Positions 1 to 11,617 are shown, counted from the stretch's first letter. The stretch: DNA of 53,994 nucleotides from Chloroflexota bacterium (GCA_005889345.1 VBFR01000195.1:1-53994); one strand, 5' to 3'. Numbers and translations: made by a program. The notes: generated by a model not told the origin, from the sequence alone.

Positions 1-1
1 G

Positions 2-2407
2 ATCGACCTGCTGACGCTGGCATCCGAACTCGAGAAGATGCTGGTCCTCGAACGTATCGGCGGCCAGGTGTTCCTCGCGGAGCTGGAGAGTCGCGTGCCG
101 ACGGCGGCCAACGTCGAGTACTACGGCCACCTCGTGGAAGAAGCCGCCACCAAGAGAAAGTTGATCAGCGCCGGCGGACGGATCACGGCGTTGGGGTTCG
201 ACGACAGCACGCCGGCCGGTCAAGCCTTGGATACCGCGGAAGGCGTGATCTTCAACATCGCCGAAGGCCGCATCACGCAGGACTTCGTCGCCCTGAAGGA
301 CATTCTCAAGACGACGTGGGACCAGATCGAACAGATCCACAAAGATCAGTCGGTTATCTCAGGCGTCCCAAGTGGTTTCAACGATCTCGATGCGAAAACC
401 GGTGGCTTCCAGAAATCCGACCTGATCATCATTGCTGCAAGGCCGGGAGTCGGGAAATGTTTGGTCGCGAGCACGCTCGTGGACGATCCGCAGACGGGAG
501 CGCGGCTCACCATCGAGGAGTTTGTGAAGAGGAAACGTCCTTCGGTTTTTGGCCTTTCGCCTCGAGGCCGAATCGAGGTACGAGATATTGTCGCCTGGGT
601 GGACAGCGGTGTCCAGCCATGCTTTGCGGTGAGCACCCAAACCGGAAGGCGTGTTGAGGTCACCGGTCATCATCCGTTTCTCACCGTCTCGGGTTGGCAG
701 CCCCTGCATGACGTGGTAGTCGGTGATGCAATCGCCGTCCCACGGACGTTGCCGATATTCGGCAACAACAAGCTAGAAGCAGGGCTGGCACGGCTACTCG
801 GCTATTTCGCCGGTGACGGTGCGCTGTCTAGGACCACCCCGGAATTCATTAATGTCGATCCGGAGCTGGTAGCGGATTTCGAGGCAACTGTTGCATTGCA
901 TTTCCCAAGTTGCCACGTGACGAAGCGAGGCCCTCATTACACCGTCTGCGGTTATTACCGAACTCCCGTTGGCACCCATTCGCGGCAACCCAATCCTGTT
1001 GTCCGCTGGCTGAGGGAATTCGGTCTTTGGGGCAAGAAGGCGGAGTTCAAACGTTTCCCTGATGCGGCGTGGCGGTGGGATAAAGAGACACTCAGAGAGT
1101 TCGTTCGTGGCTTGATGTCATGCGACGGAAGTATCTTTCGAACGCCGAACGGACGGCCTCGAATCGAATTCTCCGTTGCATCGGAAGCGCTCGCGAAGGA
1201 TATGCATCACGCCTTCGTGCGCTTTGGCATTGTGGCGCGACTTTACCGGAAATCGGAGCGGTGTTGGCGCGTACAAGTAACTGACTCTGGTTCGGTCGCC
1301 ACGTATCAGAGGGAAATCGGTTGGATTGGCGAGAAGGCCGCCCGATTTGAGTCAGATTTTCGCGTATTCCGGCGAAACACCGGTCATCTGCCAGCGGTTG
1401 TCTGGAAGATGGTTGGTCAGGCCGCCGCCATGCAGGGCCTTGGCTGGTCCTCGCTGGCCGTGCTCTCAGGTGAGAGAGCCCACACGTCGAAATTCGATAC
1501 TTATAACCCGAGGACGAATCACGGCCTGTCCCAGCGACGCCTCGGCATTTTCAATGAGGTCCTCGAGGATTGGTGGCTCAGTGAGCTTGCCAACCCGGAG
1601 CTCTATTGGGACCGAATCGTTTCAATTGAGCCGATTGGCGAGCACCAGGTTTATGATCTCACGGTTCCGTCGGGCGCAAACTTCGTTGCTGAAGACGTTC
1701 TGGTTCACAACACCTCACTGACGCTCAACATCGCGCAGCACGCATCGATCCAATACAAGATTCCGGTTGCCATCTTTTCCCTCGAAATGTCGGAGCAGCA
1801 GTTGGTCACACGATTGCTCTGTAGCGAGGCATCAGTCGATTCCTATCGTTTGCGGACCGGATTGCTCAAAGATGCCGAGTGGCCGCGGATCGCGCAGGCG
1901 ATGGGGGCGCTCTCGGAAGCGCAGATTTATATCGATGACTCGCCGAATGTCTCGGTCATGGAAATGCGGACCAAGGCGCGCCGGCTGAAGTCGGCGAACA
2001 ATCTTGGCCTGATCATCGTCGACTATCTTCAACTGATGCAGGGCCGTAATCAAGAAAATCGTGTGCAGGAAGTCTCAGACATCTCTCGCGGTTTGAAGAC
2101 CTTAGCGCGGGAGTTGCAGATTCCCGTCATCGCGTGCTCACAGTTGAGCCGCGAGCCCGAGAAGCGGCCCGACCATCGCCCGCAGCTCTCGGACCTTCGC
2201 GAAAGCGGTACTTTGGAGCAGGACTCGGATTTGGTCCTCTTCATTTTTCGCGAGCGTTTCTACAACGACAACGTCGCCGAGGACCGGCGCAACATCGCCG
2301 AGATCATCATCGCCAAGCATCGCAACGGGCCAACTGGCAAGCTCGAGTTGCTCTTCATCGACGAGCAGACGAAATTCGCCAATCTCGACCGCAGACGCGG
2401 GAGCTAG
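2..2407 (+). CDS. dnaB: Replicative DNA helicase DnaB, 5'-truncated, with intein
   Basis: This is the hexameric replicative helicase that unwinds DNA ahead of the replisome. The frame is open from base 2 and begins inside the N-terminal domain (IDLLTLASELEK, then VPTAANVEYY), so the true start lies before the window; the ATG at base 38 is internal. The C-terminal RecA-like domain has Walker A (ARPGVGK, then TSLTLN after the intein), the Walker B strand LIIVDYLQLM, the motif IACSQLSREPEKR and the LRESGTLEQDSD segment. Removing the intein leaves a normal helicase ending at TAG 2405. purA starts 3 bases later, so the two are probably co-transcribed. Family identification is certain; only the missing N-terminus is open. 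Confidence 0.97.
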   Translation: MDLLTLASELEKMLVLERIGGQVFLAELESRVPTAANVEYYGHLVEEAATKRKLISAGGRITALGFDDSTPAGQALDTAEGVIFNIAEGRITQDFVALKDILKTTWDQIEQIHKDQSVISGVPSGFNDLDAKTGGFQKSDLIIIAARPGVGKCLVASTLVDDPQTGARLTIEEFVKRKRPSVFGLSPRGRIEVRDIVAWVDSGVQPCFAVSTQTGRRVEVTGHHPFLTVSGWQPLHDVVVGDAIAVPRTLPIFGNNKLEAGLARLLGYFAGDGALSRTTPEFINVDPELVADFEATVALHFPSCHVTKRGPHYTVCGYYRTPVGTHSRQPNPVVRWLREFGLWGKKAEFKRFPDAAWRWDKETLREFVRGLMSCDGSIFRTPNGRPRIEFSVASEALAKDMHHAFVRFGIVARLYRKSERCWRVQVTDSGSVATYQREIGWIGEKAARFESDFRVFRRNTGHLPAVVWKMVGQAAAMQGLGWSSLAVLSGERAHTSKFDTYNPRTNHGLSQRRLGIFNEVLEDWWLSELANPELYWDRIVSIEPIGEHQVYDLTVPSGANFVAEDVLVHNTSLTLNIAQHASIQYKIPVAIFSLEMSEQQLVTRLLCSEASVDSYRLRTGLLKDAEWPRIAQAMGALSEAQIYIDDSPNVSVMEMRTKARRLKSANNLGLIIVDYLQLMQGRNQENRVQEVSDISRGLKTLARELQIPVIACSQLSREPEKRPDHRPQLSDLRESGTLEQDSDLVLFIFRERFYNDNVAEDRRNIAEIIIAKHRNGPTGKLELLFIDEQTKFANLDRRRGS
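458..1711 (+). other. Intein inside DnaB (LAGLIDADG type)
   Basis: A 418-residue in-frame insertion begins with Cys (CLVASTLV) directly after the Walker A Lys and ends with His-Asn (VLVHN) directly before the Walker A Thr. Splicing would rebuild GVGK-TS. Visible intein features are block A at the start, a TGHHPF motif (block B His), two LAGLIDADG-like blocks (LLGYFAGDGALS and VRGLMSCDGSIF) each with an acidic residue, and block F/G (VYDLTVPSGANFVAEDVLVHN) ending in the catalytic Asn. The +1 extein residue is Thr. Both splicing termini look intact, so it should be active in splicing. Whether the homing endonuclease still cuts cannot be told from the sequence. Confidence 0.95.
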
Positions 2408-5092
<2,685 letters not shown>

Positions 5093-5172
5093 GACGTGGA
5101 CGCTCCGTCCAAAGGCAGGAGGTCCGGCCGAAAGGCGTCTGCTATCCTTACTCCGTTTTTCCGGGCACCCTC

Positions 5173-6453
5173 GTGAAATTTTCGCGCCACATCCTGCCTA
5201 CGCCCATCACGCTGGCCGCCGGGTTGCTCGCTACCGTCGTCGCTGCTAGCGGGGCGGACACCACCTGGACGTCGACGGGTGCCCAGCAACCTGGGACGCC
5301 GGATCGTCCCGTCTGGTCGATCGCCGTGTCGCCCGCGCATCCGGCGGTCTTGCTCGCCGCTACCCAGGGGCGAGGCGTCTTACGCAGCACCGACTCGGGG
5401 GCTACGTGGACTTCTGCGATTACGGGTGTCGACAGTGCCTGGGTCGTGCGTTTCGACCCCATTCAGACCGCGACGGCTTACGTCGGCACCCAGACCGCTG
5501 GGTTGTACAAGTCTGTCGACGAAGGAAAGACCTGGATGGCGCAGAGCCAGGGGCTCAACAACATGGATATCCGGTCCATCGCCGTCGCCAGCGGCCTGAT
5601 CGTTGCTGGGACCGCCCAGGGTGTCTACTACTCGACCGATAGCGCGACATCATGGCACTCGCTCGGCCTCGAGTCATTGGATATCGCTGCGGTGGAGGTC
5701 CTGCCGGGCGCCACGGGAAGCACGGTGTTTGCCGGCGCCGACAACGGCACGGCGGGTTCCGGCTTTCTGCTCAAGTCCGAGGGACTCGGCGGGAGCTGGG
5801 CGGCGGTCAAAGGAAATTTCCCAACCGACGCCGTCGTCGCCTCTCTCGCGGTCGCGCCAGCCCCCTCAGGCGGCACTGATTCCCCGGTGCTCGCCGGGAC
5901 CTCGCAAGGCCTCTTCCGCAGCGATGACCGCGGTGCGACCTGGAGCCCGCTGGCAGGCCTCCCCACCACCGATTTCAACATCGCCCTGTTCAACCCGGCG
6001 AATCCCGACCAGATCTATGTTGGCAGCGACGGCGACCAGGGGAACGGTGGCGTCTTTCGCTCGCTGGACCGCGGGGCCAGCTGGAGCACCTTCGGCGCCG
6101 GCCTCCCCGTCAAACCCCGTATCACGGCCCTGGCCCTGCAGCCGCTCAACCCGGCCCAGGTCGTCGCCGCCGCCTGGAACCCGACCAGTGGCTCGGCGGG
6201 CGCCTATCGAATCGCCGACCCCGCCGCCACGGTCGCCGGAGTGACCGCCTCGGCGGCGCCGTCGGCCAGCAGCCACCCGTCCGCCACGCCACGCCCGGCC
6301 ACCGCCGGGCCGGCTCCCGTGCGCCGCTCCAGCGCAACGCCGGCCTACGCCACCTATGCGGTCGCCCTGGCAGTGCTGCTCGCCCTGGGCGCCGTGATCC
6401 TCGCGCGGCGCTGGCGGACCCGGCGGGAAGACCAGCATTCGTTCCGCCCGTGA
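5173..6453 (+). CDS. Exported BNR/Asp-box repeat protein with C-terminal anchor
   Basis: A 426-residue predicted surface protein. It has an N-terminal signal-like helix (about residues 8-27, ending VVAASGAD), at least six Asp-box repeats (STDSGATW, SVDEGKTW, STDSATSW, KSEGLGGSW, RSDDRGATW, RSLDRGASW), a Ser/Ala/Pro-rich stalk (about 345-390), and a final membrane helix followed by ARRWRTRRE. The repeats predict a beta-propeller like those of sialidases, sortilins and the YCF48/HCF136 group, but no catalytic residues are identifiable, so no enzyme activity is claimed. The start is GTG with a TATCCT box about 24 bases upstream. A substrate-binding or scaffold role outside the membrane is the likely reading. 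Confidence 0.75.
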   Translation: MKFSRHILPTPITLAAGLLATVVAASGADTTWTSTGAQQPGTPDRPVWSIAVSPAHPAVLLAATQGRGVLRSTDSGATWTSAITGVDSAWVVRFDPIQTATAYVGTQTAGLYKSVDEGKTWMAQSQGLNNMDIRSIAVASGLIVAGTAQGVYYSTDSATSWHSLGLESLDIAAVEVLPGATGSTVFAGADNGTAGSGFLLKSEGLGGSWAAVKGNFPTDAVVASLAVAPAPSGGTDSPVLAGTSQGLFRSDDRGATWSPLAGLPTTDFNIALFNPANPDQIYVGSDGDQGNGGVFRSLDRGASWSTFGAGLPVKPRITALALQPLNPAQVVAAAWNPTSGSAGAYRIADPAATVAGVTASAAPSASSHPSATPRPATAGPAPVRRSSATPAYATYAVALAVLLALGAVILARRWRTRREDQHSFRP

Positions 6454-6613
6454 CCGACTGTCACAGCCGGGCCAGACGCGTTAACCATCCCTTCACCGGT
6501 TCAGGATGGTGGTTCGAGACCGGCCACGCTAGTCTCTTCCCTACGGTCCGTCCAAGGCGGGCTGAGGAGGTCGATCGCGGCTGCTCACCACACGGTCGAG
6601 ACGGATCCTGAGC
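6454..6613 (+). promoter_or_regulatory. Intergenic region before the RidA gene
   Basis: 160 bases without a gene. It contains TAGTCT near 6531 and a GAGGAGG-like purine stretch near 6564, well upstream of the GTG start at 6614. No strong hairpin, repeat or tRNA was seen. Confidence 0.3.
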
Positions 6614-7078
6614 GTGGATTCGGCTGAGGCGACCCTGCGCGCGCTCGGTCTCGAGCTGCCCGATCCTCCGAAGGCGCTCGCCTCCTACGTACCCGTCCAG
6701 CAGGTCGGCGAGCTCCTCTATACCTCGGGCGTCATCCCCAGCTGGAACGGCGAGGTCCAATTCCGCGGGGTGGTGGGCGGCGATGTCAGTCTGAAGGACG
6801 GCGGCCGGGCGGCGGAGATCTGCGCGCTGAATATCATGGCGCTTATCCGTCAGCACGCCGGATCGCTCGACCAGGTCGAGCAGTTCATCCAGCTCAGCGG
6901 CTTCGTCCGCTCGGCGACGGGTTTCGAGGAGCAGCCCAAAGTCCTCAACGGCGCCAGCGACTTGATCTTCAAAGTCTTTGGCGAGCGTGGGCGCCACACG
7001 CGGCAGGCGCTCGGCACCAGCGAGCTACCCCTGGGCGTGCCGGTTGAGATCTCGGCGATCATCCGCCTGAAGGGCTAA
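6614..7078 (+). CDS. RidA/YjgF family protein
   Basis: A 154-residue member of the RidA (YjgF/YER057c/UK114) family, whose best known activity is hydrolysing reactive enamine/imine intermediates of PLP enzymes. The longer N-terminus (SAEATLRALGLELPDPPKA) is typical of the YjgF-like subgroup. The C-terminal HTRQALGTSELPLGVPVEISAIIRLKG, with Arg in the active-site position, the Pro-Leu-Gly turn and the final VEI strand, matches the family. The start is GTG with no clear ribosome site. The stop overlaps the stop of the convergent histidine kinase by 4 bases. Confidence 0.88.
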   Translation: MDSAEATLRALGLELPDPPKALASYVPVQQVGELLYTSGVIPSWNGEVQFRGVVGGDVSLKDGGRAAEICALNIMALIRQHAGSLDQVEQFIQLSGFVRSATGFEEQPKVLNGASDLIFKVFGERGRHTRQALGTSELPLGVPVEISAIIRLKG

Positions 7079-8517
7079 GCCGCCAGCGGCAGCCAGGCCG
7101 TAAAGGTCGCTCCCTGGCCGGGCTCGCTCGCCGCCTCGATCGTTCCCTGGTGCGCCTCGACAATCGATCTGGCGATCGCCAGGCCCAGCCCCGAGCCGCC
7201 CATCGACCGGTCGCGCGCTTTTTCCCCGCGGTAGAAGCGCTCGAAGATGTGCGGCAGGTCCTGCCGCGAGATCCCAGGCCCCGTGTCCTGCAGCCGGATG
7301 GCGGCGCGCCCGTCCGCGGTAAAGACGCTCCAGCGCTGTTCGGCCCCGGGGGCGTACTTGAGCGCGTTCTGGGCGAGATTGGTCACCACCTGCTTGAGCG
7401 CCTCCGGGTCGGCCTTCACCGTGACCCCCGGCTGGAAGTCGCGTGACTCGAGCGCGCCCTTGTCGCGCAGGCTGAGCTCGTCCAGTGCCTGGTTGACGAA
7501 TTGGTCGAGCTGGAGCGGCTGGCGGCTGGGCGCCTTGCCCGACTCGAACCGCGTCAGGGTCAGGAGGTCATTGACCAGCCGGGTCATACGCGTGCTTTCC
7601 TGTTGCATCGCCGCCAGCGATGCCTGAAGGGTCTCCGCGTCGACCACCTCGCGCCGGCCGAGCACGTCGATATAGCCGGCGATCGACGTCAATGGCGTGC
7701 GCAGCTCGTGCGAGGCATCGGCGACGAAGTGGCGCATCTGTTCCTCCGATTGCCGGCGGACTTCGAAGGCCTGGTCGATGCCGGCAGCCATCTGGTTGAA
7801 CGCGACCGCCAGCGTTCCGATCTCGTCACGGGTCTTCGGCACGCTGACCCGCTGCTTGTAATCCCCGGCCGCAAGGGCCCCGGCCGTGGTGGACATCTGC
7901 TGGAGCGGGCGCAGCGCCCGGCCGACGATCAGCGGGCTCAGCAGCAGGGCAAGCAGCAACACCAGCAGCGATCCCACGATGGCGACCTCACGGTCCAGCC
8001 GCAGCGTTTGATCGATCTCGCTGGTGGGAATGGCGAGTTGCGCCAGCCCGATCGGCCGGGTACCGTTGCGGATCACGTTGAGCACCACGAGGTAGTTCGA
8101 GCCGTCGGCCGCCGTCGCCACGTAATACGGTCGGGGCGAATGGAGCACGGCGTTGCGGTATTCCTGGGTGGTGAGGCTCGGCGGGTCCTGTGTGGCAAAG
8201 AGTGTCGCCGGGGACGATGTCACCCAACCGCCGTTGACGTCGACGATGGTGGCCGCTGTGCGCCGGGAGCTCAGCTCGAGGCTGAACGCCTGCGACAGGA
8301 TGAGCGCCCGCAGCGCGGCAGCCGGCCGGGTCGAGTTCTGCCTCCGGAAGGCGTTGAAGACGGCGTTGTACTCGCTGACGAGCACGTCGGCGTTGGTTCG
8401 AAAGAGGACTTCGCGCGCGGCGAAGTACTGGGCGACGCCGGCAGCCAGCAGCAAGACGGCGAGCAGGCCGAGGTAGACAAACGTCAGCCGCCATCGCAGC
8501 GAGCGGAAGCGCGACAT
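7075..8517 (-). CDS. Two-component sensor histidine kinase (HAMP, HisKA, HATPase)
   Basis: A 480-residue membrane kinase. A first membrane helix at about residues 10-30 is followed by an extracytoplasmic sensor of about 140 residues, a second helix near 180-200 (VGSLLVLLLALLLSPLIVG), a HAMP segment, then the phospho-acceptor box FVADASHELRTPLTS, the N box NLAQNALKYAPG, the G1 box DTGPGISRQDLPHIFERF and the G2 box GSGLGLAIA. All kinase boxes are intact. It lies 34 bases downstream of the response regulator on the same strand and is surely its partner. The sensor region shows no recognised ligand fold. Confidence 0.95.
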   Translation of the reverse strand: MSRFRSLRWRLTFVYLGLLAVLLLAAGVAQYFAAREVLFRTNADVLVSEYNAVFNAFRRQNSTRPAAALRALILSQAFSLELSSRRTAATIVDVNGGWVTSSPATLFATQDPPSLTTQEYRNAVLHSPRPYYVATAADGSNYLVVLNVIRNGTRPIGLAQLAIPTSEIDQTLRLDREVAIVGSLLVLLLALLLSPLIVGRALRPLQQMSTTAGALAAGDYKQRVSVPKTRDEIGTLAVAFNQMAAGIDQAFEVRRQSEEQMRHFVADASHELRTPLTSIAGYIDVLGRREVVDAETLQASLAAMQQESTRMTRLVNDLLTLTRFESGKAPSRQPLQLDQFVNQALDELSLRDKGALESRDFQPGVTVKADPEALKQVVTNLAQNALKYAPGAEQRWSVFTADGRAAIRLQDTGPGISRQDLPHIFERFYRGEKARDRSMGGSGLGLAIARSIVEAHQGTIEAASEPGQGATFTAWLPLAA

Positions 8518-8551
8518 GACTAGCCGCGCCTACCGCGGCGCGACCCACGGT

Positions 8552-9253
8552 TCATGTCTTGATCCGGTACCCGACTCCCCTTACGGTCTGGATTAGTTGA
8601 TGCTGCTCATCGCCGAGTTTCTGCCGCAGGTACCGGATGTAAACTTCGACGTTGTTGGCGTCGCCGAAGAAGTTATAACCCCAGACCTGATCGAGAATCC
8701 GATCACGGGGTAGGACCTGGTTCGGATGCATCATCAGCAGGCGCAGCAGGTCGAACTCGCGAGCCGATAGGTCGATAGCGCGGCCATCTCGGCGGACTTC
8801 TCGCGTGGCGTCATCCATGGTGACGTCCTGAACCTGGAGCTGCGGACCAGCATTCGGATTGCGGCGGCGCATCACTGCCCGAATGCGCGCCAGCAGTTCA
8901 CCAAAGTCGAACGGCTTGACCAGGTAATCGTCGGCGCCCACCTCGAGGCCTTTGATCCGATCCTGGACGTCGTCCTTGGCGGAGAGAATGATCACACCGG
9001 TGTCCTTGTTGCCGCGAATGGCCTCCGCGACGGCCAGGCCGTCCAGCTTCGGCATCATGATGTCGAGCACGACCACGTGCGGCCGGAACTCACTGATCAG
9101 GCGCAAGGCCGCCTGCCCATCCGGCGCGGTCTGTACCAGGAACCCCTCGTACTGCAAGCCAAGACGGATGAAGTCGACGATGCTCCGTTCGTCGTCGACG
9201 ACCAGCACCCGCGGACTGCGAGAGGCCGTAGGCTCGGAGGCGGGTTCTGCCAT
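8552..9253 (-). CDS. OmpR-family response regulator
   Basis: A DNA-binding response regulator. The receiver domain has DDERS near the N-terminus, the phospho-Asp in VVLDIMMPKLDG, the switch region IILSAKDD and the Lys in YLVKPFDF. The winged-helix domain shows LSAREFDLLRLLMMHPNQVLPRD, then VYIRYLRQKLGDE and the final TVRGVGYRI. I choose ATG 9253: a TATATT box ends 10 bases upstream of it, whereas a longer in-frame reading from TTG 9265 would begin inside that box. It is the first gene of a two-gene operon with the kinase downstream. Confidence 0.95.
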   Translation of the reverse strand: MAEPASEPTASRSPRVLVVDDERSIVDFIRLGLQYEGFLVQTAPDGQAALRLISEFRPHVVVLDIMMPKLDGLAVAEAIRGNKDTGVIILSAKDDVQDRIKGLEVGADDYLVKPFDFGELLARIRAVMRRRNPNAGPQLQVQDVTMDDATREVRRDGRAIDLSAREFDLLRLLMMHPNQVLPRDRILDQVWGYNFFGDANNVEVYIRYLRQKLGDEQHQLIQTVRGVGYRIKT

Positions 9254-9348
9254 TTCGAGTCCCAATATAACGGCACTTTTGGCGAAATCCCATCTTGTCG
9301 GCGCCTTCTCAGCCGGCTCTAAGCGACCGTGTTCCAGGAGGCAGTTTT

Positions 9349-9377
9349 GTCAGGGTCGCGGGATTCCCGCGTGTGTA
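9349..9377 (+). repeat. Palindromic promoter element, copy 1
   Basis: The element reads GTCAGGGT, then CGCGGGATTCCCGCG, then TGTGTA. The inner arms are CGCGGGA/TCCCGCG. It abuts a -10-like TAAGCT (9376-9381) that sits six bases before the GTG start of the PAP2 gene. The same element occurs at 33977, 34012 and 41654. Confidence 0.75.
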
Positions 9378-9387
9378 AGCTCTTCCG

Positions 9388-10329
9388 GTGCAGCCGGCTG
9401 ACGCACCGCAGCGCCCACGCGTAGGCCGCCGGCGCTCCTGGCTCATTCCATCGCTGGTCGGCGGCTATCTGGCCGTCGTCACCCTCTTCATGGTTTTCGT
9501 GCTGCACTTATCCGTCTCCCCGGAGCGCTTCCTTCTGCTGATGCTGATCGCGGCGCTGGTTCTCGGCCGGGCCAAACTGTTCCTCGCCGACTGGATCCCG
9601 TTCCTGGTTCTCTTTCTTTCATACGAGTACTTACGTGGACTCGGCGGCAAGCTGGGCATGCCAATCCACGACGTGACTTCGCTTGAACGTCTTATCAGTT
9701 TCGGGCAGGTGCCGACCCTGGTGTTGCAGCAGGCGTTCTACCATGCCGGGCAATTGAGCTGGTACGACTTCGCGGCGACGATGTTCTACTTCCTGCACTT
9801 TGCCTTCCCACTCGGGCTCGGGTATCTCTTCTGGGTCGTGGACCGGCGGACGTTCTTACGATTCTCGCGGGCGCTGATCGCGATGTCGTTCGCCGCATTT
9901 GTTTTTTATCTCTTGCTGCCGGTCGCTCCGCCGTGGAAGGTCCTTCCCAGCGTGGTGAAAATCATCGACCACACGCTGCCGAGCTTCACGGACATCCCTG
10001 GCATCCCGGTGCCGGCCACGGTCTACCACTGGCTGACGCCCAACCAGTACGCCGCCATGCCCTCGCTGCACGCGGCCTATCCGTTGCTCGGTGCGCTCTT
10101 CGCACTACGTCTCTGGGGGCGCCGCGCGTGGCCGGCGCTGGTCTACACGGCCTGCGTCTGGCTCAGCATCGTCTACCTCGGCGAGCACTACGTGGTCGAC
10201 ATCATCGGGGCCGTGATCTTTGCTTTCGCCGCCTTCTTTGGCGAGGACTGGTTCACGCGCTTCTGGGCACAGAGGCGATCGCGTCGCGAGGACGCCGAGC
10301 TGACTACGACCGCCAGATCTTCTTCATGA
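9388..10329 (+). CDS. PAP2-superfamily membrane phosphatase/transferase
   Basis: A 313-residue polytopic protein of the PAP2 group that includes inositol-phosphorylceramide synthase-like enzymes. The motifs AAMPSLHAAYPLLGALFAL (the PSxH motif) and SIVYLGEHYVVDIIGA (catalytic His followed by Asp) fit that group. About six membrane segments are visible. The reaction is probably hydrolysis or transfer of a phosphorylated head group at the membrane; the substrate is unknown. The start is GTG 9388 directly behind the repeated palindromic element and a TAAGCT box, with no Shine-Dalgarno. Its 3' end overlaps the convergent yvcK by 26 bases. Confidence 0.85.
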   Translation: MQPADAPQRPRVGRRRSWLIPSLVGGYLAVVTLFMVFVLHLSVSPERFLLLMLIAALVLGRAKLFLADWIPFLVLFLSYEYLRGLGGKLGMPIHDVTSLERLISFGQVPTLVLQQAFYHAGQLSWYDFAATMFYFLHFAFPLGLGYLFWVVDRRTFLRFSRALIAMSFAAFVFYLLLPVAPPWKVLPSVVKIIDHTLPSFTDIPGIPVPATVYHWLTPNQYAAMPSLHAAYPLLGALFALRLWGRRAWPALVYTACVWLSIVYLGEHYVVDIIGAVIFAFAAFFGEDWFTRFWAQRRSRREDAELTTTARSSS

Positions 10330-11617
10330 TGGCGCGCGCCAGCTTGTCGGGATCGTGGTGGGTCGAGACCCGCGGGTTGACGACGTCGACCAGCACCGCG
10401 TGGATGCTGCGCTTACTGACCGTGGCCGGATCGTAGACCACCCGCCTGATGCCCGCCTCCTGGGCCGAGGGCGGCAGGGTGAAGTTGTTGTTGCTGTTGA
10501 CGACGACGAAATCGAAAATGTTCGAGCCCAGGTGGCGTTCGATGGCCTCGAGATGATCGCTGACCCGGAAGGCGTCGGTCTCGCCTGGCTGGGTGGCGAC
10601 GTTGCACACGAAGACCTTGATCGCCGGCGAGGCCTTGAGCGCCTCGGCCATGCCGTCGACCACGAGGTTGGGCAAGATACTCGTATACAGGCTACCGGGG
10701 CCGACCATGATCATCTCGGCATTGAGGATGGCTTCTTCTGCCTCGGGGTTGATGGTGGGCTCCGGCTGGAGAAAGACCCGTTTGATGGCGGTGGCGACGG
10801 CTCCATTGCCGTCGCCGTCACCGTTGGCGTGGGGGATGCTGGATTCGCCAATTCGGGTCTGACCGTCGGCCATCTCGGCGATCAGGGTGACGTCGCGCAG
10901 GGTCGACGGCACGATCTGTCCCCGGACGGCGAGAACCCGGCCGGACTCGCGAATGGCGTGCTCGAAGTCTCCGGTGATCTCGGCCATCGCCATGATGAAC
11001 AGGTTCCCAAACGAATGCCCGTTCAGGCTGCCTTCCTTGAAGCGATGCTGAAATAGCGTCGTCATCAGCGGCTCGACGTCGGCCAGCGCGGTGATGCATT
11101 GCCGGAAATCGCCCGGTGGCAGGATCCGGTACTCGGCGCGTAGGCGGCCCGAGCTTCCGCCGTCATCGGCGACCGTGACGATGGCGGTCAGGTTGCCGGT
11201 GTACTTCTTCAGCCCCCGAAGCAGGGTGGAGAGTCCTGTGCCGCCTCCCATCGCGACGACCCGCGGCCCCTTCTGCAAGAACCGGTAGTTATAGATGATC
11301 TCGGAGAGCGCTCGGTCGCGGCCGGGCAGGAAAGGCCCCAGGACGGACTGAGTCAGCTTGTAGAGGGCAAACAGAATGATCGACAGCCCCAGAGCACCGA
11401 ACAGCGCCGCCCGGGCGAAGTAGGGAATGAACTGTAGGGTCAGGTAGAAGGTGACGCCGGGGAACCGGAAACCGGACGAGTAGACATTGCGCAGGGCGTA
11501 ACCAATCCCAAGGCTGATGATCACCATCCCCACGATCAGGAGACCAAGCCATCGTTTGACGTGGAGACCGGGGGTGAACCAGCGCACCACCCGGGGGTTC
11601 ATACGTATGGGGGCCAC
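10304..11617 (-). CDS. yvcK: YvcK/CofD-like protein with N-terminal membrane helices
   Basis: YvcK-type proteins bind UDP-sugars and affect the switch between gluconeogenesis and cell-wall synthesis. The core starts about residue 100 with RVVAMGGGTGLSTLLRGLKKY, then IVTVADDGGSSGRLR and PPGDFRQCITALAD, and includes MVGPGSLYTSILPNLVV. Two membrane helices (about residues 20-45 and 55-80) precede it, as in several actinobacterial and Chloroflexi-type members. The GTG start at 11617 has TAAGCT ten bases upstream; ATG 11602 is an alternative. The downstream RapZ and WhiA partners found in many Gram-positives are not here. Confidence 0.9.
   Translation of the reverse strand: MAPIRMNPRVVRWFTPGLHVKRWLGLLIVGMVIISLGIGYALRNVYSSGFRFPGVTFYLTLQFIPYFARAALFGALGLSIILFALYKLTQSVLGPFLPGRDRALSEIIYNYRFLQKGPRVVAMGGGTGLSTLLRGLKKYTGNLTAIVTVADDGGSSGRLRAEYRILPPGDFRQCITALADVEPLMTTLFQHRFKEGSLNGHSFGNLFIMAMAEITGDFEHAIRESGRVLAVRGQIVPSTLRDVTLIAEMADGQTRIGESSIPHANGDGDGNGAVATAIKRVFLQPEPTINPEAEEAILNAEMIMVGPGSLYTSILPNLVVDGMAEALKASPAIKVFVCNVATQPGETDAFRVSDHLEAIERHLGSNIFDFVVVNSNNNFTLPPSAQEAGIRRVVYDPATVSKRSIHAVLVDVVNPRVSTHHDPDKLARAIMKKIWRS

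Noticed and set aside
6500-6530. GGTGGTTCGAGACC as part of a tRNA T-arm
   Set aside because: The stem does not pair properly and no acceptor or anticodon arm fits around it.
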